From Deltaproteobacteria bacterium (GTDB lineage Bacteria; Bdellovibrionota_B; Oligoflexia; Oligoflexales; Bog-1112), in the NCBI GenBank assembly GCA_020635195.1, contig JACKAG010000009.1, positions 19,421 through 83,420 on the forward strand: a DNA stretch of 64,000 nt, given 5' to 3'. Below the pieces are notes generated by a model, which ran no database searches, was not told the origin of the DNA, and worked only from the letters and a program-made list of their open reading frames with translations. Below are positions 36,639 through 45,775 of the stretch, one piece after another. The position numbers and the translations under genes are program-made. The stretch's first letter is position 1. Each line of letters starts with the position of its first letter.

Positions 36639-38264
36639 TCAGGCATGTTTTCCGTTTTCTCTTCCACGAGATCCGGAAGATGGCTGCTGTCTCCAGCCTC
36701 TTCTGTTGTCTCTTCCTCCCGAAAAGCGGCCGCCACCATTGTTATTTTTGCGGCCATACGAAGAAGAAGATCTTCCAAAAGAGCGGGAAGAACCATATTG
36801 TCGGGGCCTACCACCCCCCTGGCTTTTTTGCAGATCAAAATCATGCCACTGTAGTTTTTCCGGATCAAAAATGCCAATTTTGCTCACTCTGGAAGCAATC
36901 ACCTGACGGATCAGTATCTTATGCTGCTCAGGAGTCAGATGGGAAAGCTCATGATCAATAGCTTCCATCTCTGCGGAACTAAAGTTCTTACCTCCAAAGG
37001 TTTCTGAGGAAATATTGCAAATTTCCTTACTTACAATCGTTTTCATAAATGAGTGAGAATCCGGGAATCTGATCTGCTCAGGCTTCGCTCTCACCTGGCG
37101 AATAATGCTTGTGTACCAACGGTAATCTTCAGGCGTGACAAATGTCCATGCTTTTCCTTTTGCTCCGGCACGGCCAGTCCGTCCTGCGCGGTGAGTATAA
37201 CTTTCAGCACACCTTGGAGGAGTGTAGTTAATCACCATAGGAAGCCCCTGAACATCAATCCCCCGTGCAGCCACATTAGTCGCAATCAGAAAGCGAATAC
37301 TGCCTGCCTTAAACTGAGAGATGGCCATCTGACGCTCATATTGATTAAGGTCACTGTTCAGCTGAGCTGCGCTGAAGCCTTTCCCGGTCAGAGCATGAGA
37401 GACATCCGAACACTCTTTTTTGGTTTCACAAAAAATAATCGCTTGTTCAGGGTGATAATAAGCCAGGCTGCTGATCAGGGCTTTGGTTCTGAGGTGAGAT
37501 TTGGTTGCAATATAACCATGTTCAATACATTCCGGGCTGTTTTTGCGATCACAGGATGTAATCGTGACCGGATGTTTCAGGAATTTAGCTGCCAGATTCC
37601 GCGCCTGAGCATTCAGAGTCGCAGAGAAAAACAAAGTCTGGCAAGCTTCAGGAAGATTCTGACGAATGAAGTCCAGCTCAGCTTCAAAGCCTGTGTCCAG
37701 CATCTGATCCACTTCATCCAGAACAAACGACTGAACTTCACTCAGATTCAGCTTTTTCTTTCGGATAAAATCAGAAACCCTCCCCGGGGTTCCTACGACT
37801 GCATGAATCTGACCGCTCAGAGCTTTTTCCTGCTTTCCATAAGAAACTCCACCAATAACAGAAGTAACGCGGAGCTGACTATGGCGCAGAGTCTGGGTAA
37901 ATACCTGGGTAATCTGATCTGCCAGCTCTCTGGTCGGAGTCAGAATAAGAATTTTCGGAGTTCCCGGACGTGGCCTTTCAGAATTCATAAATTTAAAGGC
38001 AAGAGGCAGGGAAAATGCAAGCGTTTTACCAGAGCCAGTCATAGACTGCGCCAGAAGATCATGGCCGTCCAGAACGGGATGAAAACTATACTCCTGGATG
38101 GGAGTCGGACTATTTTTACCTTCAGCAGCAAAAGATTGTGACCAGGACTCAGGGAGGTCATCTTGAAAGGATAACTTCTTGTCTGCATATAGACCGATGT
38201 GTTCCGAGCTGGAAATTTCCACGATAGCTGCCGGGACATGTGATTGATTTTGCGTTGTTGTCAT
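36639..38264 (-). CDS. DEAD-box ATP-dependent RNA helicase
   Basis: 541 residues from ATG 38264 (frame opens at TTG 38282). Motifs: Q motif PTPIQ, motif I SMTGSGKT, motif Ia PTRELADQI, motif II DEVD (Ala replaced by Val), motif III FSATL, motif VI HRAGRTGRAG. The C-terminus is Gly/Arg/Ser-rich (GGGRFSGGRDNRRG), typical of RNA-binding tails. Roles in the family include ribosome assembly and cold-shock RNA remodelling. A 12-bp palindrome lies directly upstream of the start. Confidence 0.93.
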   Translation of the reverse strand: MTTTQNQSHVPAAIVEISSSEHIGLYADKKLSFQDDLPESWSQSFAAEGKNSPTPIQEYSFHPVLDGHDLLAQSMTGSGKTLAFSLPLAFKFMNSERPRPGTPKILILTPTRELADQITQVFTQTLRHSQLRVTSVIGGVSYGKQEKALSGQIHAVVGTPGRVSDFIRKKKLNLSEVQSFVLDEVDQMLDTGFEAELDFIRQNLPEACQTLFFSATLNAQARNLAAKFLKHPVTITSCDRKNSPECIEHGYIATKSHLRTKALISSLAYYHPEQAIIFCETKKECSDVSHALTGKGFSAAQLNSDLNQYERQMAISQFKAGSIRFLIATNVAARGIDVQGLPMVINYTPPRCAESYTHRAGRTGRAGAKGKAWTFVTPEDYRWYTSIIRQVRAKPEQIRFPDSHSFMKTIVSKEICNISSETFGGKNFSSAEMEAIDHELSHLTPEQHKILIRQVIASRVSKIGIFDPEKLQWHDFDLQKSQGGGRPRQYGSSRSFGRSSSSYGRKNNNGGGRFSGGRDNRRGWRQQPSSGSRGRENGKHA

Positions 38265-38277
38265 GCTTTTTTCTTTG

Positions 38278-38289
38278 TACAAATTTGTA
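38278..38289. promoter_or_regulatory. Palindromic operator-like site upstream of the helicase
   Basis: TACAAATTTGTA is a perfect 12-base palindrome located 14 bases before the helicase ATG, next to TATAAAAT. It could be an operator overlapping the promoter, but a single short AT-rich palindrome can arise by chance. Confidence 0.3.
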
Positions 38290-38490
38290 TAAAATTAAAG
38301 ATCAGAGGTTCTCTTTCGTAAGAAAGGCCGTGCAGTATACTTCGTATAGTCTGCGAAAGAAAATGCATGGTACCAGATATCAGGGATGCCGACAAGTCAT
38401 ATAAGACAAATGATTGATAACTTCCTGATAATATGATAAAATACGAAGGCTCTGAATCAATGCCTGTCGTTTCCGGGGGCTTTTCCTGTC

Positions 38491-39318
38491 ATGGAACTTA
38501 TCATTCATCAACAAGAGAGTTCCTGGAAAACTCTGACAACTTCAGCCATTTCAATGGCCATCAGCCCTGATTTTCAGGACCATAAACCACAGTATTTCGG
38601 AGCACCTCCTGCAAGATCTGAGACTTATAAGAACGGCTCTTTTACCGGAGATACCCGGCAAGGTGGCAGCTGTAATGTGCGTGAGATCCATATCATTCCC
38701 CACTGTCATGGCACCCATACAGAAGATATTGGCCATATCTGTCACGAATCTCCAGGAGTCCTGAATACATTGCAGGATTCTTTATTTTTAATGCTCCTGC
38801 TGAGCCTTCCACCGGTTCCGGCAGCCAGTTGCGGAGAGTCTTATCAGCCTGTTCTTTCCCCGACTGATCAGGTCCTGACAAAAAAAAATCTTCAGGATTC
38901 CATGAACAAAGTCCGGCTTCTACCAGATCTGACTGTCGAAGGTCTTGCAATCAGAAGCCTGGTGGGAGCTGCATCCATATCCTCTTTCCATAGCGAACAA
39001 AAGAACCTACCCTTCTTCACTCACGAAGCAATGGCCCATATTTCAAATCTGGGTTTCAGACATCTGTTGACCGATTTGCCCTCTGTTGACCGTAGTAATG
39101 ATGAAGGACGCATGACTAACCATAGAATTTTCTGGGGATTAGAAGGACAGTCCAGAGAATACTCTGACGCACGTTATCCCGAACGGACCATTACAGAAAT
39201 GATCAGGGTCCCGGAGCACGTTGCAGATGGCCTCTATCTGGCAAACCTTCGCATTTCTCCTTTTTTATCAGATGCGTGCCCATCTTCTCCTTTAATTTAC
39301 CCTCTGGAGCTGCTGTGA
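38491..39318 (+). CDS. Cyclase-family hydrolase, probable kynurenine formamidase
   Basis: 275 residues. The metal-binding HxGTHxD-type motif is HCHGTHTEDIGH, and the C-terminal half (LLTDLPSVDR, NHRIFW, PEHVADGLYLANL, PSSPLIYPL) matches the PF04199 cyclase family that includes bacterial kynurenine formamidase KynB. The reaction hydrolyses N-formylkynurenine to kynurenine, the step between dioxygenase and kynureninase. The context (kynureninase and KMO directly downstream with 4-base overlaps) supports this over other cyclases. A central loop of ~60 residues is longer than in typical KynB, so the symbol is withheld. Confidence 0.78.
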   Translation: MELIIHQQESSWKTLTTSAISMAISPDFQDHKPQYFGAPPARSETYKNGSFTGDTRQGGSCNVREIHIIPHCHGTHTEDIGHICHESPGVLNTLQDSLFLMLLLSLPPVPAASCGESYQPVLSPTDQVLTKKNLQDSMNKVRLLPDLTVEGLAIRSLVGAASISSFHSEQKNLPFFTHEAMAHISNLGFRHLLTDLPSVDRSNDEGRMTNHRIFWGLEGQSREYSDARYPERTITEMIRVPEHVADGLYLANLRISPFLSDACPSSPLIYPLELL

Positions 39319-40622
39319 TCTTTTCGCCTGAATATGACTTTGCTGAAAGCCTGGACAAGCAGGACTCTCTTTATTCTTTCCGCTCAGAATTCCTGATTCC
39401 GGAAAATTCGTCCGGAGAACAGGAAACTTATTTATGTGGTCATTCTCTCGGTTTACAACCTGTGAGAACAAAAGACTATATCGGAGAAGTCCTTAGCAGC
39501 TGGCAGCACAGAGGGGTCCGGGGGCACTTTCAGGGGGATTATCCCTGGGTTCCGTATCATGAACTGTTGCAGGAAAAGACCGCTATGCTGGTCGGAGCCC
39601 TGCCTACAGAAGTGATTGCCATGAACACCCTGACCGCAAATCTTCATATGATGATGGTCAGTTTTTTCAGACCAGATAAAGACCGTTACAGAATTCTGAT
39701 CGAAGAACAGGCTTTCCCTTCTGATTATTATGCCGCAGAAACCCAGCTTCGTTATCATGGGCTTAACCCTGACGATGCCCTGATTGTGGTCCGCCCGGAT
39801 CAGGGCTGCTCTATTTCAGTCGATGCATGGAAATCTGCTATTGACCGTTATCACAGTTCTGCGGCCCTTCTTCTGCTCCCCGGAGTTCAGTATCTGACAG
39901 GACAGAGTTTCCCGGTCGCAGAAATTGCTGATTTTGCAGCCAGGCGTGGTATTGTCGTCGGACTTGATCTGGCACACGCCGTTGGAAACATCCCCCTGCA
40001 ACTTCATGACTGGTCTGTTGATTTTGCCTGCTGGTGTCATTACAAATATCTGAACAGCGGGCCCGGCGCCGTCGGCGGCTGCTTTGTTCACGAAAAACAT
40101 TGTAAAAACAAAAAATTACCAAGATTTGCCGGATGGTGGGGGCAACGAAAAGATATACGATTCAACATGCGTCCTGGATTTGACCCTGTCATGACAGCCG
40201 AAGGCTGGCAACTCTCAAATCCTCCGATCGTATCGCTGGCCGCAATCAGAGCCTCTCTGGATATATTCGCAGAAGCCGGGGGCATGGAGCCTCTCAGAAA
40301 AAAATCCCTTTTAATGACATGTTACCTTGAATATCTCGCCAAAGATTTGCCAGGATTTCATTGTCTGACACCCTCAGACCCGGAGCAGCGTGGAGCTCAG
40401 CTGTCTTTTCAGACAGACCCGGATCACTGTGACGCCCGTACCCTGGTCTCCAGGGCAGAGAGCCGGGGCATCATCTGTGACTTTCGTGAGCCGGATATTA
40501 TCCGGCTTGCTCCCGTGCCTCTCTATAATCACTTTACGGATGTCTGGCGTTGTGTTCAGCAATTCCGGGAAATTCTGACAGAGGACACTCAGGCATCCGT
40601 TTCTTCCGGGAGACCAGGATGA
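39315..40622 (+). CDS. kynU: Kynureninase
   Basis: 435 residues from GTG 39315, which overlaps the preceding stop (GTGA) and has GGAG 5 bases upstream. A frame from 39276 exists but lacks support. PLP fold type I: LCGHSLGLQP at the N-terminus, NTLTANLHMMMVSF, DLAHAVGNIPL, and the PLP lysine in HYKYLNSGPGAVGG. Converts kynurenine to anthranilate, or 3-hydroxykynurenine to 3-hydroxyanthranilate, plus alanine. Confidence 0.95.
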   Translation: MIFSPEYDFAESLDKQDSLYSFRSEFLIPENSSGEQETYLCGHSLGLQPVRTKDYIGEVLSSWQHRGVRGHFQGDYPWVPYHELLQEKTAMLVGALPTEVIAMNTLTANLHMMMVSFFRPDKDRYRILIEEQAFPSDYYAAETQLRYHGLNPDDALIVVRPDQGCSISVDAWKSAIDRYHSSAALLLLPGVQYLTGQSFPVAEIADFAARRGIVVGLDLAHAVGNIPLQLHDWSVDFACWCHYKYLNSGPGAVGGCFVHEKHCKNKKLPRFAGWWGQRKDIRFNMRPGFDPVMTAEGWQLSNPPIVSLAAIRASLDIFAEAGGMEPLRKKSLLMTCYLEYLAKDLPGFHCLTPSDPEQRGAQLSFQTDPDHCDARTLVSRAESRGIICDFREPDIIRLAPVPLYNHFTDVWRCVQQFREILTEDTQASVSSGRPG

Positions 40623-41995
40623 GAGCAAATCCGGATCAACGCCTTCTGATTGCCGGAGCTGGCCTTGTTGGTCCTTTACTGGCGATTCTCCTTGCCAGAA
40701 AAGGCTGGAAAGTTGAGCTCTTTGACCGTCGTCAGGACCCTCGTCTGACAAGGGCGACAGAAGGCCGTTCGGTTAATCTGGCTCTTGCAGAACGTGGGAT
40801 TCATGCTTTGATGCATTCCGGGCTGATGGACACCATCCGGAAACTCATCATCCCGGTGCGAGGCCGGATGATTCATCGCCCCGGCCTGCCCGAATCCTTC
40901 CAGCCATATAGTCAGAAGGAATCTGAACACATCTGGTCCATATCAAGGGCCGATCTGAACCGTGAGCTGATCCGGGCCGCAGAGGCAACAAAAGGTGTCC
41001 GCTTTCATTTCAGACACAGCTGTCTTTCCGCAGATCCTGGAAAACATCTGCTGCGTGTAAAAGATGAAGTATCCGGTCAGATATCAGAGCAGCCATATGA
41101 TGCCCTGTTCGTGGCAGACGGAAGCTCCTCCCATGTCCGGGACAGCCTCACTGCTGAGTATGGAAACTTTGTCAGAACAGAACCACTGCAACACAGTTAC
41201 AGAGAGCTGAGAATGCCGTCGCTTCGGGATGGCTCTGGCTTTGCCATGAGAGGAGATTCGCTGCATATCTGGCCAGGTGATGATTTTATGATGATCGGCC
41301 TGCCAAATCCTGACCACAGTTTTACCATGACACTCTTTCTGCCTGATCATGGAAAAGTGAGCTTTGCCTCTTTAAAACAGAATGCTGAGCTGAGCCATCT
41401 TTTTCAGACATGGTTTCCCGGAGTCCAGGATGATATCCCGGATTATCAGGAGCAGTTTTTCACCAACCCACCAGGACAACTGGGAACTGTCTACTGTCAG
41501 CGCTGGGCCTTTCCTGACATAGTTCTGACAGGAGATGCAGCTCACGCCATGGTGCCGTTTCACGGACAGGGGATGAACTGCGGCTTTGAAGATTGTGCGG
41601 TGATGTCGGAACTGATGGATCAGGGCGACAATTTCAGTGACATTTTCCAGAACTTTGAAAAAAGAAGACGCGAAGATTGTCATGCCATCGCAACAATGGC
41701 CCTGGAAAACTATGTAGAAATGCGATCTCTGGTGAAAGATACACAATACCTGCTCAGGAAAGAAATTTCTTTTATACTGGAACAGAACTTCCCCAGGTAC
41801 TTTATTCCAAGGTATTCTATGGTCATGTTCCACAGAATACCTTATCAGGAAGCATTTCAGAGGGGCCAAAAACAGGAAGAAATTCTGGACCTCTGCTGCC
41901 GGGGAATCCACTCTGCCACAGAACTCGACCTGGAGCGGGCTGAACAGCTGCTCCGTCAGCTACCGGCAATCAACCCTGCTTCTGTTGCAGTCTGA
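40619..41995 (+). CDS. kmo: Kynurenine 3-monooxygenase
   Basis: 458 residues from ATG 40619 (ATGA overlap with kynureninase). FAD-dependent aromatic hydroxylase: GAGLVGPLLAILLARKGW (dinucleotide motif), GRSVNLALAERG and GDAAHAMVPFHGQGMNCGFEDC (second FAD motif plus KMO signature). Hydroxylates L-kynurenine with NADPH and O2. Converges on kynA, with 9 bases between the stops. Confidence 0.93.
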   Translation: MRANPDQRLLIAGAGLVGPLLAILLARKGWKVELFDRRQDPRLTRATEGRSVNLALAERGIHALMHSGLMDTIRKLIIPVRGRMIHRPGLPESFQPYSQKESEHIWSISRADLNRELIRAAEATKGVRFHFRHSCLSADPGKHLLRVKDEVSGQISEQPYDALFVADGSSSHVRDSLTAEYGNFVRTEPLQHSYRELRMPSLRDGSGFAMRGDSLHIWPGDDFMMIGLPNPDHSFTMTLFLPDHGKVSFASLKQNAELSHLFQTWFPGVQDDIPDYQEQFFTNPPGQLGTVYCQRWAFPDIVLTGDAAHAMVPFHGQGMNCGFEDCAVMSELMDQGDNFSDIFQNFEKRRREDCHAIATMALENYVEMRSLVKDTQYLLRKEISFILEQNFPRYFIPRYSMVMFHRIPYQEAFQRGQKQEEILDLCCRGIHSATELDLERAEQLLRQLPAINPASVAV

Positions 41996-42004
41996 AAGCA
42001 GACA

Positions 42005-42787
42005 TCAGAAATCACTCCGGATATTCCACAGGTCCGGAAATGCCTGAAGAAAAATACTCTTACGCAGATAAGAAACCCCTTCAGATCCTCCTGTGCCATT
42101 TTTATAACCGATTGTTCTTTCGACCATCTTAACATGACGATAGCGCCATTCCTGAAAGCCTTCATCGAAATCTGTGAGCATTTCACACAACATCCTGAAG
42201 GTCGGATGCTCTTTATATAAATTCAGAAGCAGAGGAACGACCCTGATATCACCCTGGTACGGCTGTGTCCGGTCCCGGTTCAGGATGTCCTCCGGAATAT
42301 CACTGTTATAATGTTCTGAAACAAAAAAAAGAAAATTTTCAAAAAGCGATGGCTCATGTAATGCCTTATGTAAAGATCGGAATTCCTCAGATGATTCCGG
42401 ATAAGAACGCAGGCGAGAGGCATCCCGGAAGCCAAGATAGAACTCCAGAAGGCGAAATTGCCAGGACTGAAAGCCACTGGCCGTTGACAACCTGGAGCGG
42501 AAAGCTGCAAAAGAAAGCGGGGTCATTGTTTCAAGAATATCTACCTGATTTACTACGGTTTTCAGAATGCTCAGCATACGTCGGAGAGTCGCCATTGCCT
42601 GAAATTCACAACCACCTGTCAGACTCTGATTCAGAAGTTCTTTTTCATGCAGCAGTTGTTTAAACCACAATTCATAGCTTTGATGAATCACAATAAACAA
42701 CATTTCATCATGTTCATCGGGAGACAAAGGCTGCTGACTGTTTAACAGCTGATCCAGTTTCAGATAAGCAGAATAAGTCAGTTCCAT
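42005..42787 (-). CDS. kynA: Tryptophan 2,3-dioxygenase
   Basis: 260 residues (usual ~280). Family signatures: MELTYSAYLKLDQLL, DEMLFIVIHQSYELWFKQLLHE, SGFQSWQFRLLEF with the FR.LE motif, and the C-terminal WRYRHVKMVERTIGYKNGTGGSEG. A haem enzyme that opens the indole ring of tryptophan to N-formylkynurenine. AGGAG precedes the ATG. Transcribed toward the operon carrying the rest of the pathway. Confidence 0.95.
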   Translation of the reverse strand: MELTYSAYLKLDQLLNSQQPLSPDEHDEMLFIVIHQSYELWFKQLLHEKELLNQSLTGGCEFQAMATLRRMLSILKTVVNQVDILETMTPLSFAAFRSRLSTASGFQSWQFRLLEFYLGFRDASRLRSYPESSEEFRSLHKALHEPSLFENFLFFVSEHYNSDIPEDILNRDRTQPYQGDIRVVPLLLNLYKEHPTFRMLCEMLTDFDEGFQEWRYRHVKMVERTIGYKNGTGGSEGVSYLRKSIFLQAFPDLWNIRSDF

Positions 42788-42953
42788 AGCGTTCTCCTGC
42801 TGGAGGAAATAGAAATGAGGAAGAGTTTTCTTTTATTATACGAGGATTATCTATCTTTGTGGATTATATTACAGGATGAAAACTCATTTCCTGGGGGGCG
42901 GAATTCTTCTGTTTCCTTACCATCCTGAGGGATCTGCTCGTTTGCAGTTGGAC

Positions 42954-44156
42954 TCATCCCTTTCGGCGTTCGATCTCTTCAAAGGCTAAAAATGCCCGTG
43001 CGATTTTTGACATGGTGATATTTTTGATATCGTAGTTTTCTGCTAACTTCAGTTCGCTGGACCAGTAAGCCAGACCTGAAGCAACACCAGCAAAGACAAT
43101 TCCTGAGAGTCCTGCCACAATTCGGGCTTTCACTATACCTTGGGGTAATTCTGTCTTATTCATGGCTGTATCTATGAACTCCTTCTTTTTAGTAGCATAA
43201 TTCTTATTATAATCGGATATCTGCTTTGTTTTTTCTTCTGCACTCATCTGAAAATTACTATTTATTTTATCTATCTTAAGACGTCTATTATTATCATGCT
43301 TATTATCATAAGCGATCTCTCCGATTTTTCTTAAAACATTTTGAAGCACATTTGGAGATGCGATTACAATCCCTCCTAACGCAAATATTGCTGCAAGACC
43401 TGCTCCAGCTCCAAGCCAAGCTTTTGCATTGTTGATTAATGCTTCATCTGGTTCATCATCTGCAACAATCATAGCCCCAACGATTAAGGGCCAGGTTGAC
43501 CATGCTAATGTTGTCAAACCAGAAATATTAGCTATTTTTCGAATGGACTTCATATCATGCGTTTTAAATTGATCTGACTGAGCAGTCAACAGCACCTTTC
43601 CACTTCCAAGCACTCCCAGTCCCCCCAAGGCGACCATAAAGATTGCAGTACCTTGTAGTAGTGTCGATTTTTTCTCACCGTCACCGTCACCGTCACCGTC
43701 ACCGTCACCGTCACCACCGTCATTTTCAGCTAAATGCAACGAAGTCCTGTCCGTATAACCCATAATCGTATTTGCATAAGCCTCATATTCTGGTATTTTT
43801 GTGTTAATTTTTTCTCTCATCATAGAAAATTTATTTTCTGCTATGTAATTTTCGACTTGCTCTTTTGTAAGAAGATCAATGGCTTCCACAAGCTGATTAA
43901 AGAACTCATCTTCATCATTCACTGGCTTTAAGTAGTCCTCACTGTTTTTATAGTCCGCTAATGCCTGCTTAAAAGAGCTCCATTCACTTTCAAAAAGTCC
44001 GATTTCTTTGCGAACCTTCTGTTCACTTTCAAAAAGTTTATTGCCAACACTTACTTCAGATTCTTTGGCCGGATGGCCACTACGGGCCGTCTTCCTTGTG
44101 GAAGTTTTACAATTTGATAATCCCAACAGAATAAAAAAATAAATAATGAATTTCAT
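42954..44156 (-). CDS. Lipoprotein with several membrane segments and a GD repeat
   Basis: About 400 residues. Lipoprotein signal IIYFFILLGLSNC; AGGAG precedes ATG 44156 (longer frame opens at 44246). An N-terminal helical region of ~150 residues is followed by a (GD)n run, then hydrophobic segments (TAIFMVALGGLGVLG; LTTLAWSTWPLIVGAMIV; AGAGLAAIFALGGIVIA; IVAGLSGIVFAGVASGLAYW). A lipobox together with four possible membrane helices is unusual. I do not recognise the family. It lies between kynA and the phosphopantetheinyl transferase on the same strand, starting 84 bases after the transferase stop. Confidence 0.65.
   Translation of the reverse strand: MKFIIYFFILLGLSNCKTSTRKTARSGHPAKESEVSVGNKLFESEQKVRKEIGLFESEWSSFKQALADYKNSEDYLKPVNDEDEFFNQLVEAIDLLTKEQVENYIAENKFSMMREKINTKIPEYEAYANTIMGYTDRTSLHLAENDGGDGDGDGDGDGDGEKKSTLLQGTAIFMVALGGLGVLGSGKVLLTAQSDQFKTHDMKSIRKIANISGLTTLAWSTWPLIVGAMIVADDEPDEALINNAKAWLGAGAGLAAIFALGGIVIASPNVLQNVLRKIGEIAYDNKHDNNRRLKIDKINSNFQMSAEEKTKQISDYNKNYATKKKEFIDTAMNKTELPQGIVKARIVAGLSGIVFAGVASGLAYWSSELKLAENYDIKNITMSKIARAFLAFEEIERRKG
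43675..43715. repeat. Hexamer tandem repeat
   Basis: Six perfect copies of TCACCG plus a partial seventh, inside the lipoprotein gene; on the coding strand they specify alternating Gly-Asp. As the unit is 6 bases, slippage would change linker length without changing the frame. Confidence 0.95.
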
Positions 44157-44239
44157 CATATCTCCTGCTTTTGATTTATCTGACGAACTGATTCTAGCAG
44201 ACAATCTGTAATGTCTTAATTTTACTATAAAATTTGCCT

Positions 44240-45004
44240 CTACCATAAATATCCGGTATCGTCACCTACCTGAAAAATCACAACACAGGTCCGGACAAAC
44301 AGATTCTCTTCATCGTCCGGCTCCGGATTCAGCATCCTGAATGTTCCATCCCCCGTATAACCATCCTGAAAATCCGGTCCCAGAGTCCGGGTTAAACGAA
44401 AGCTGAAAGTTTTACGCTGCCAGTCGATTGCTGTTATGTTCGCATCTTCAAAACCAAAATAAATACCAACATGTGGAAAAATAGCTTTAAAGATACTTTC
44501 TTTGGCAGAAAAAATCAGCGTCGCACAGCTTCTGACTGCCGACTCACCCTCTCCTCTCACAGATTCCAGCAGGCCGGGTTCTGAGTTAAAGAGCACAGCA
44601 TGACGGATGGCAGCAAAACTCTTTTCCGACAGTCTTTTTTCAAGGTCAAGACCAAGAGAGCGACACAGATGACGTGGCGCGACTGCTGCCATGGCAAGCT
44701 GATGACTATGCGTCACGGAGCCTGTCCAGCCTTCTGGCCATAATGGCTCCCGGTGCTTGCCGGATCTGATACTGAAGGGAGACCCGGGAACAAAGCCCGC
44801 CTGTTCCATTGACTGTCTGATGCAGTAGCGTCCTGCCAGGTATTCGGCTTTCCGCTTCCGGCAGGCTGTCTTCAGAGAGGAAGGAAAGCAGATCCCTAGC
44901 TTCTGCCAGAGATGCTCATCATAAAGCTGAGGATCAATCGTAACACCCACAGACGCAAGAAAGCCCTGGAGCCCGTCCGTCAGATCCCCTCTCTTCGTAA
45001 TCAC
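44240..45004 (-). CDS. 4'-phosphopantetheinyl transferase (EntD/Sfp-like)
   Basis: 254 residues from a GTG that overlaps the stop of folK by 4 bases and has GGAAG upstream. Motifs: GSVTHSHQLAMAAV, GLDLEKR (Mg2+ ligands) and FSAKESIFKAIFP (WxxKEaxxKa-type box). Transfers phosphopantetheine from CoA to carrier proteins. No polyketide or siderophore genes are in the window. It may be the cell's only transferase or serve a distant cluster. Confidence 0.9.
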   Translation of the reverse strand: MITKRGDLTDGLQGFLASVGVTIDPQLYDEHLWQKLGICFPSSLKTACRKRKAEYLAGRYCIRQSMEQAGFVPGSPFSIRSGKHREPLWPEGWTGSVTHSHQLAMAAVAPRHLCRSLGLDLEKRLSEKSFAAIRHAVLFNSEPGLLESVRGEGESAVRSCATLIFSAKESIFKAIFPHVGIYFGFEDANITAIDWQRKTFSFRLTRTLGPDFQDGYTGDGTFRMLNPEPDDEENLFVRTCVVIFQVGDDTGYLW

Positions 45005-45744
45005 CGGGCTTCCGTAATTTGCAAAGGGTCGTCAGTCAGGAGAGGAGACATATGCCCCATCAGATCGAGTAAAAACTTCCGGTTATTCAGATCCTGATGA
45101 GGAATACTCAGAGCTGCCGGAGATCCGGAAAGCGATGTAAAATTAAGTGATTGACAGCAATCAAAGATCTGATGGCTGTTTCTGCTCCAGAGAAGCAGGT
45201 CAATGTCCAGCTCCCTTGGTAGCCATTTGCCTGCCCTGCTGTGGCCAATCTGATCTTCTATCGCTGAGACGTACTGGTACAGAAGATCCGGAGTCATATC
45301 TGTACTGATGTCAGCCAGAAAATTCACATAATCTCCGTGCAGACTGCTATCATAATAATCTGATTTCATAGGCGATGTTTCGATCAACGGACTAAGCGCC
45401 AGCAACTGAACCAATCCTGTCTTCTTCAGCAGATCCAGCCCATGCTGGCAATGACGGACCCTGTCTCCGAGATTTGATCCAAAAGCAAGAATATAACGAA
45501 AACTGAATGTATCTGACAAAATGCGTCCATCCCCACCATTGCCGGACACTGCCGGAGAAATTTGCACAACATTCTCTGAAAATCCACTCAGATGAGCAAG
45601 ATCAAAATATAATTTGACAAAAAGACAGGCAAATTCCAGGATCATAAAAGAAAGAGTTTTATCAAAGGAGCAGAGTCTGTCCGGTTTTTCCCTGAACATC
45701 ATCTCCTGCCATACGAAAGCCTGGACAGTCAGAATCTCCGGCAC
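45001..45744 (-). CDS. folK: 2-amino-4-hydroxy-6-hydroxymethyldihydropteridine pyrophosphokinase with N-terminal extension
   Basis: 247 residues. The HPPK domain covers residues ~84-247: YILAFGSNLGDR, ETSPM, IGHSRAGKWLPRELDIDLLLW (Mg2+-binding DIDLL) and IPHQDLNNRKFLL. It transfers pyrophosphate from ATP to 6-hydroxymethyl-dihydropterin in folate synthesis. The first 83 residues (MPEILTVQAFVW...) are not part of HPPK and are not recognised; a faint resemblance to the N-terminal half of FolB is not convincing. Coupled to the transferase gene downstream. Confidence 0.88.
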   Translation of the reverse strand: MPEILTVQAFVWQEMMFREKPDRLCSFDKTLSFMILEFACLFVKLYFDLAHLSGFSENVVQISPAVSGNGGDGRILSDTFSFRYILAFGSNLGDRVRHCQHGLDLLKKTGLVQLLALSPLIETSPMKSDYYDSSLHGDYVNFLADISTDMTPDLLYQYVSAIEDQIGHSRAGKWLPRELDIDLLLWSRNSHQIFDCCQSLNFTSLSGSPAALSIPHQDLNNRKFLLDLMGHMSPLLTDDPLQITEAR

Positions 45745-45775
45745 ATGGGCTGCTCTGAGCGGCTCAGAAGAACAT

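Noticed and set aside
37053..38141. 362-codon open frame on the plus strand inside the helicase gene
   Set aside because: It is entirely antisense to a DEAD-box helicase with all motifs; composition is basic and unlike real proteins, and no ribosome binding site was seen.
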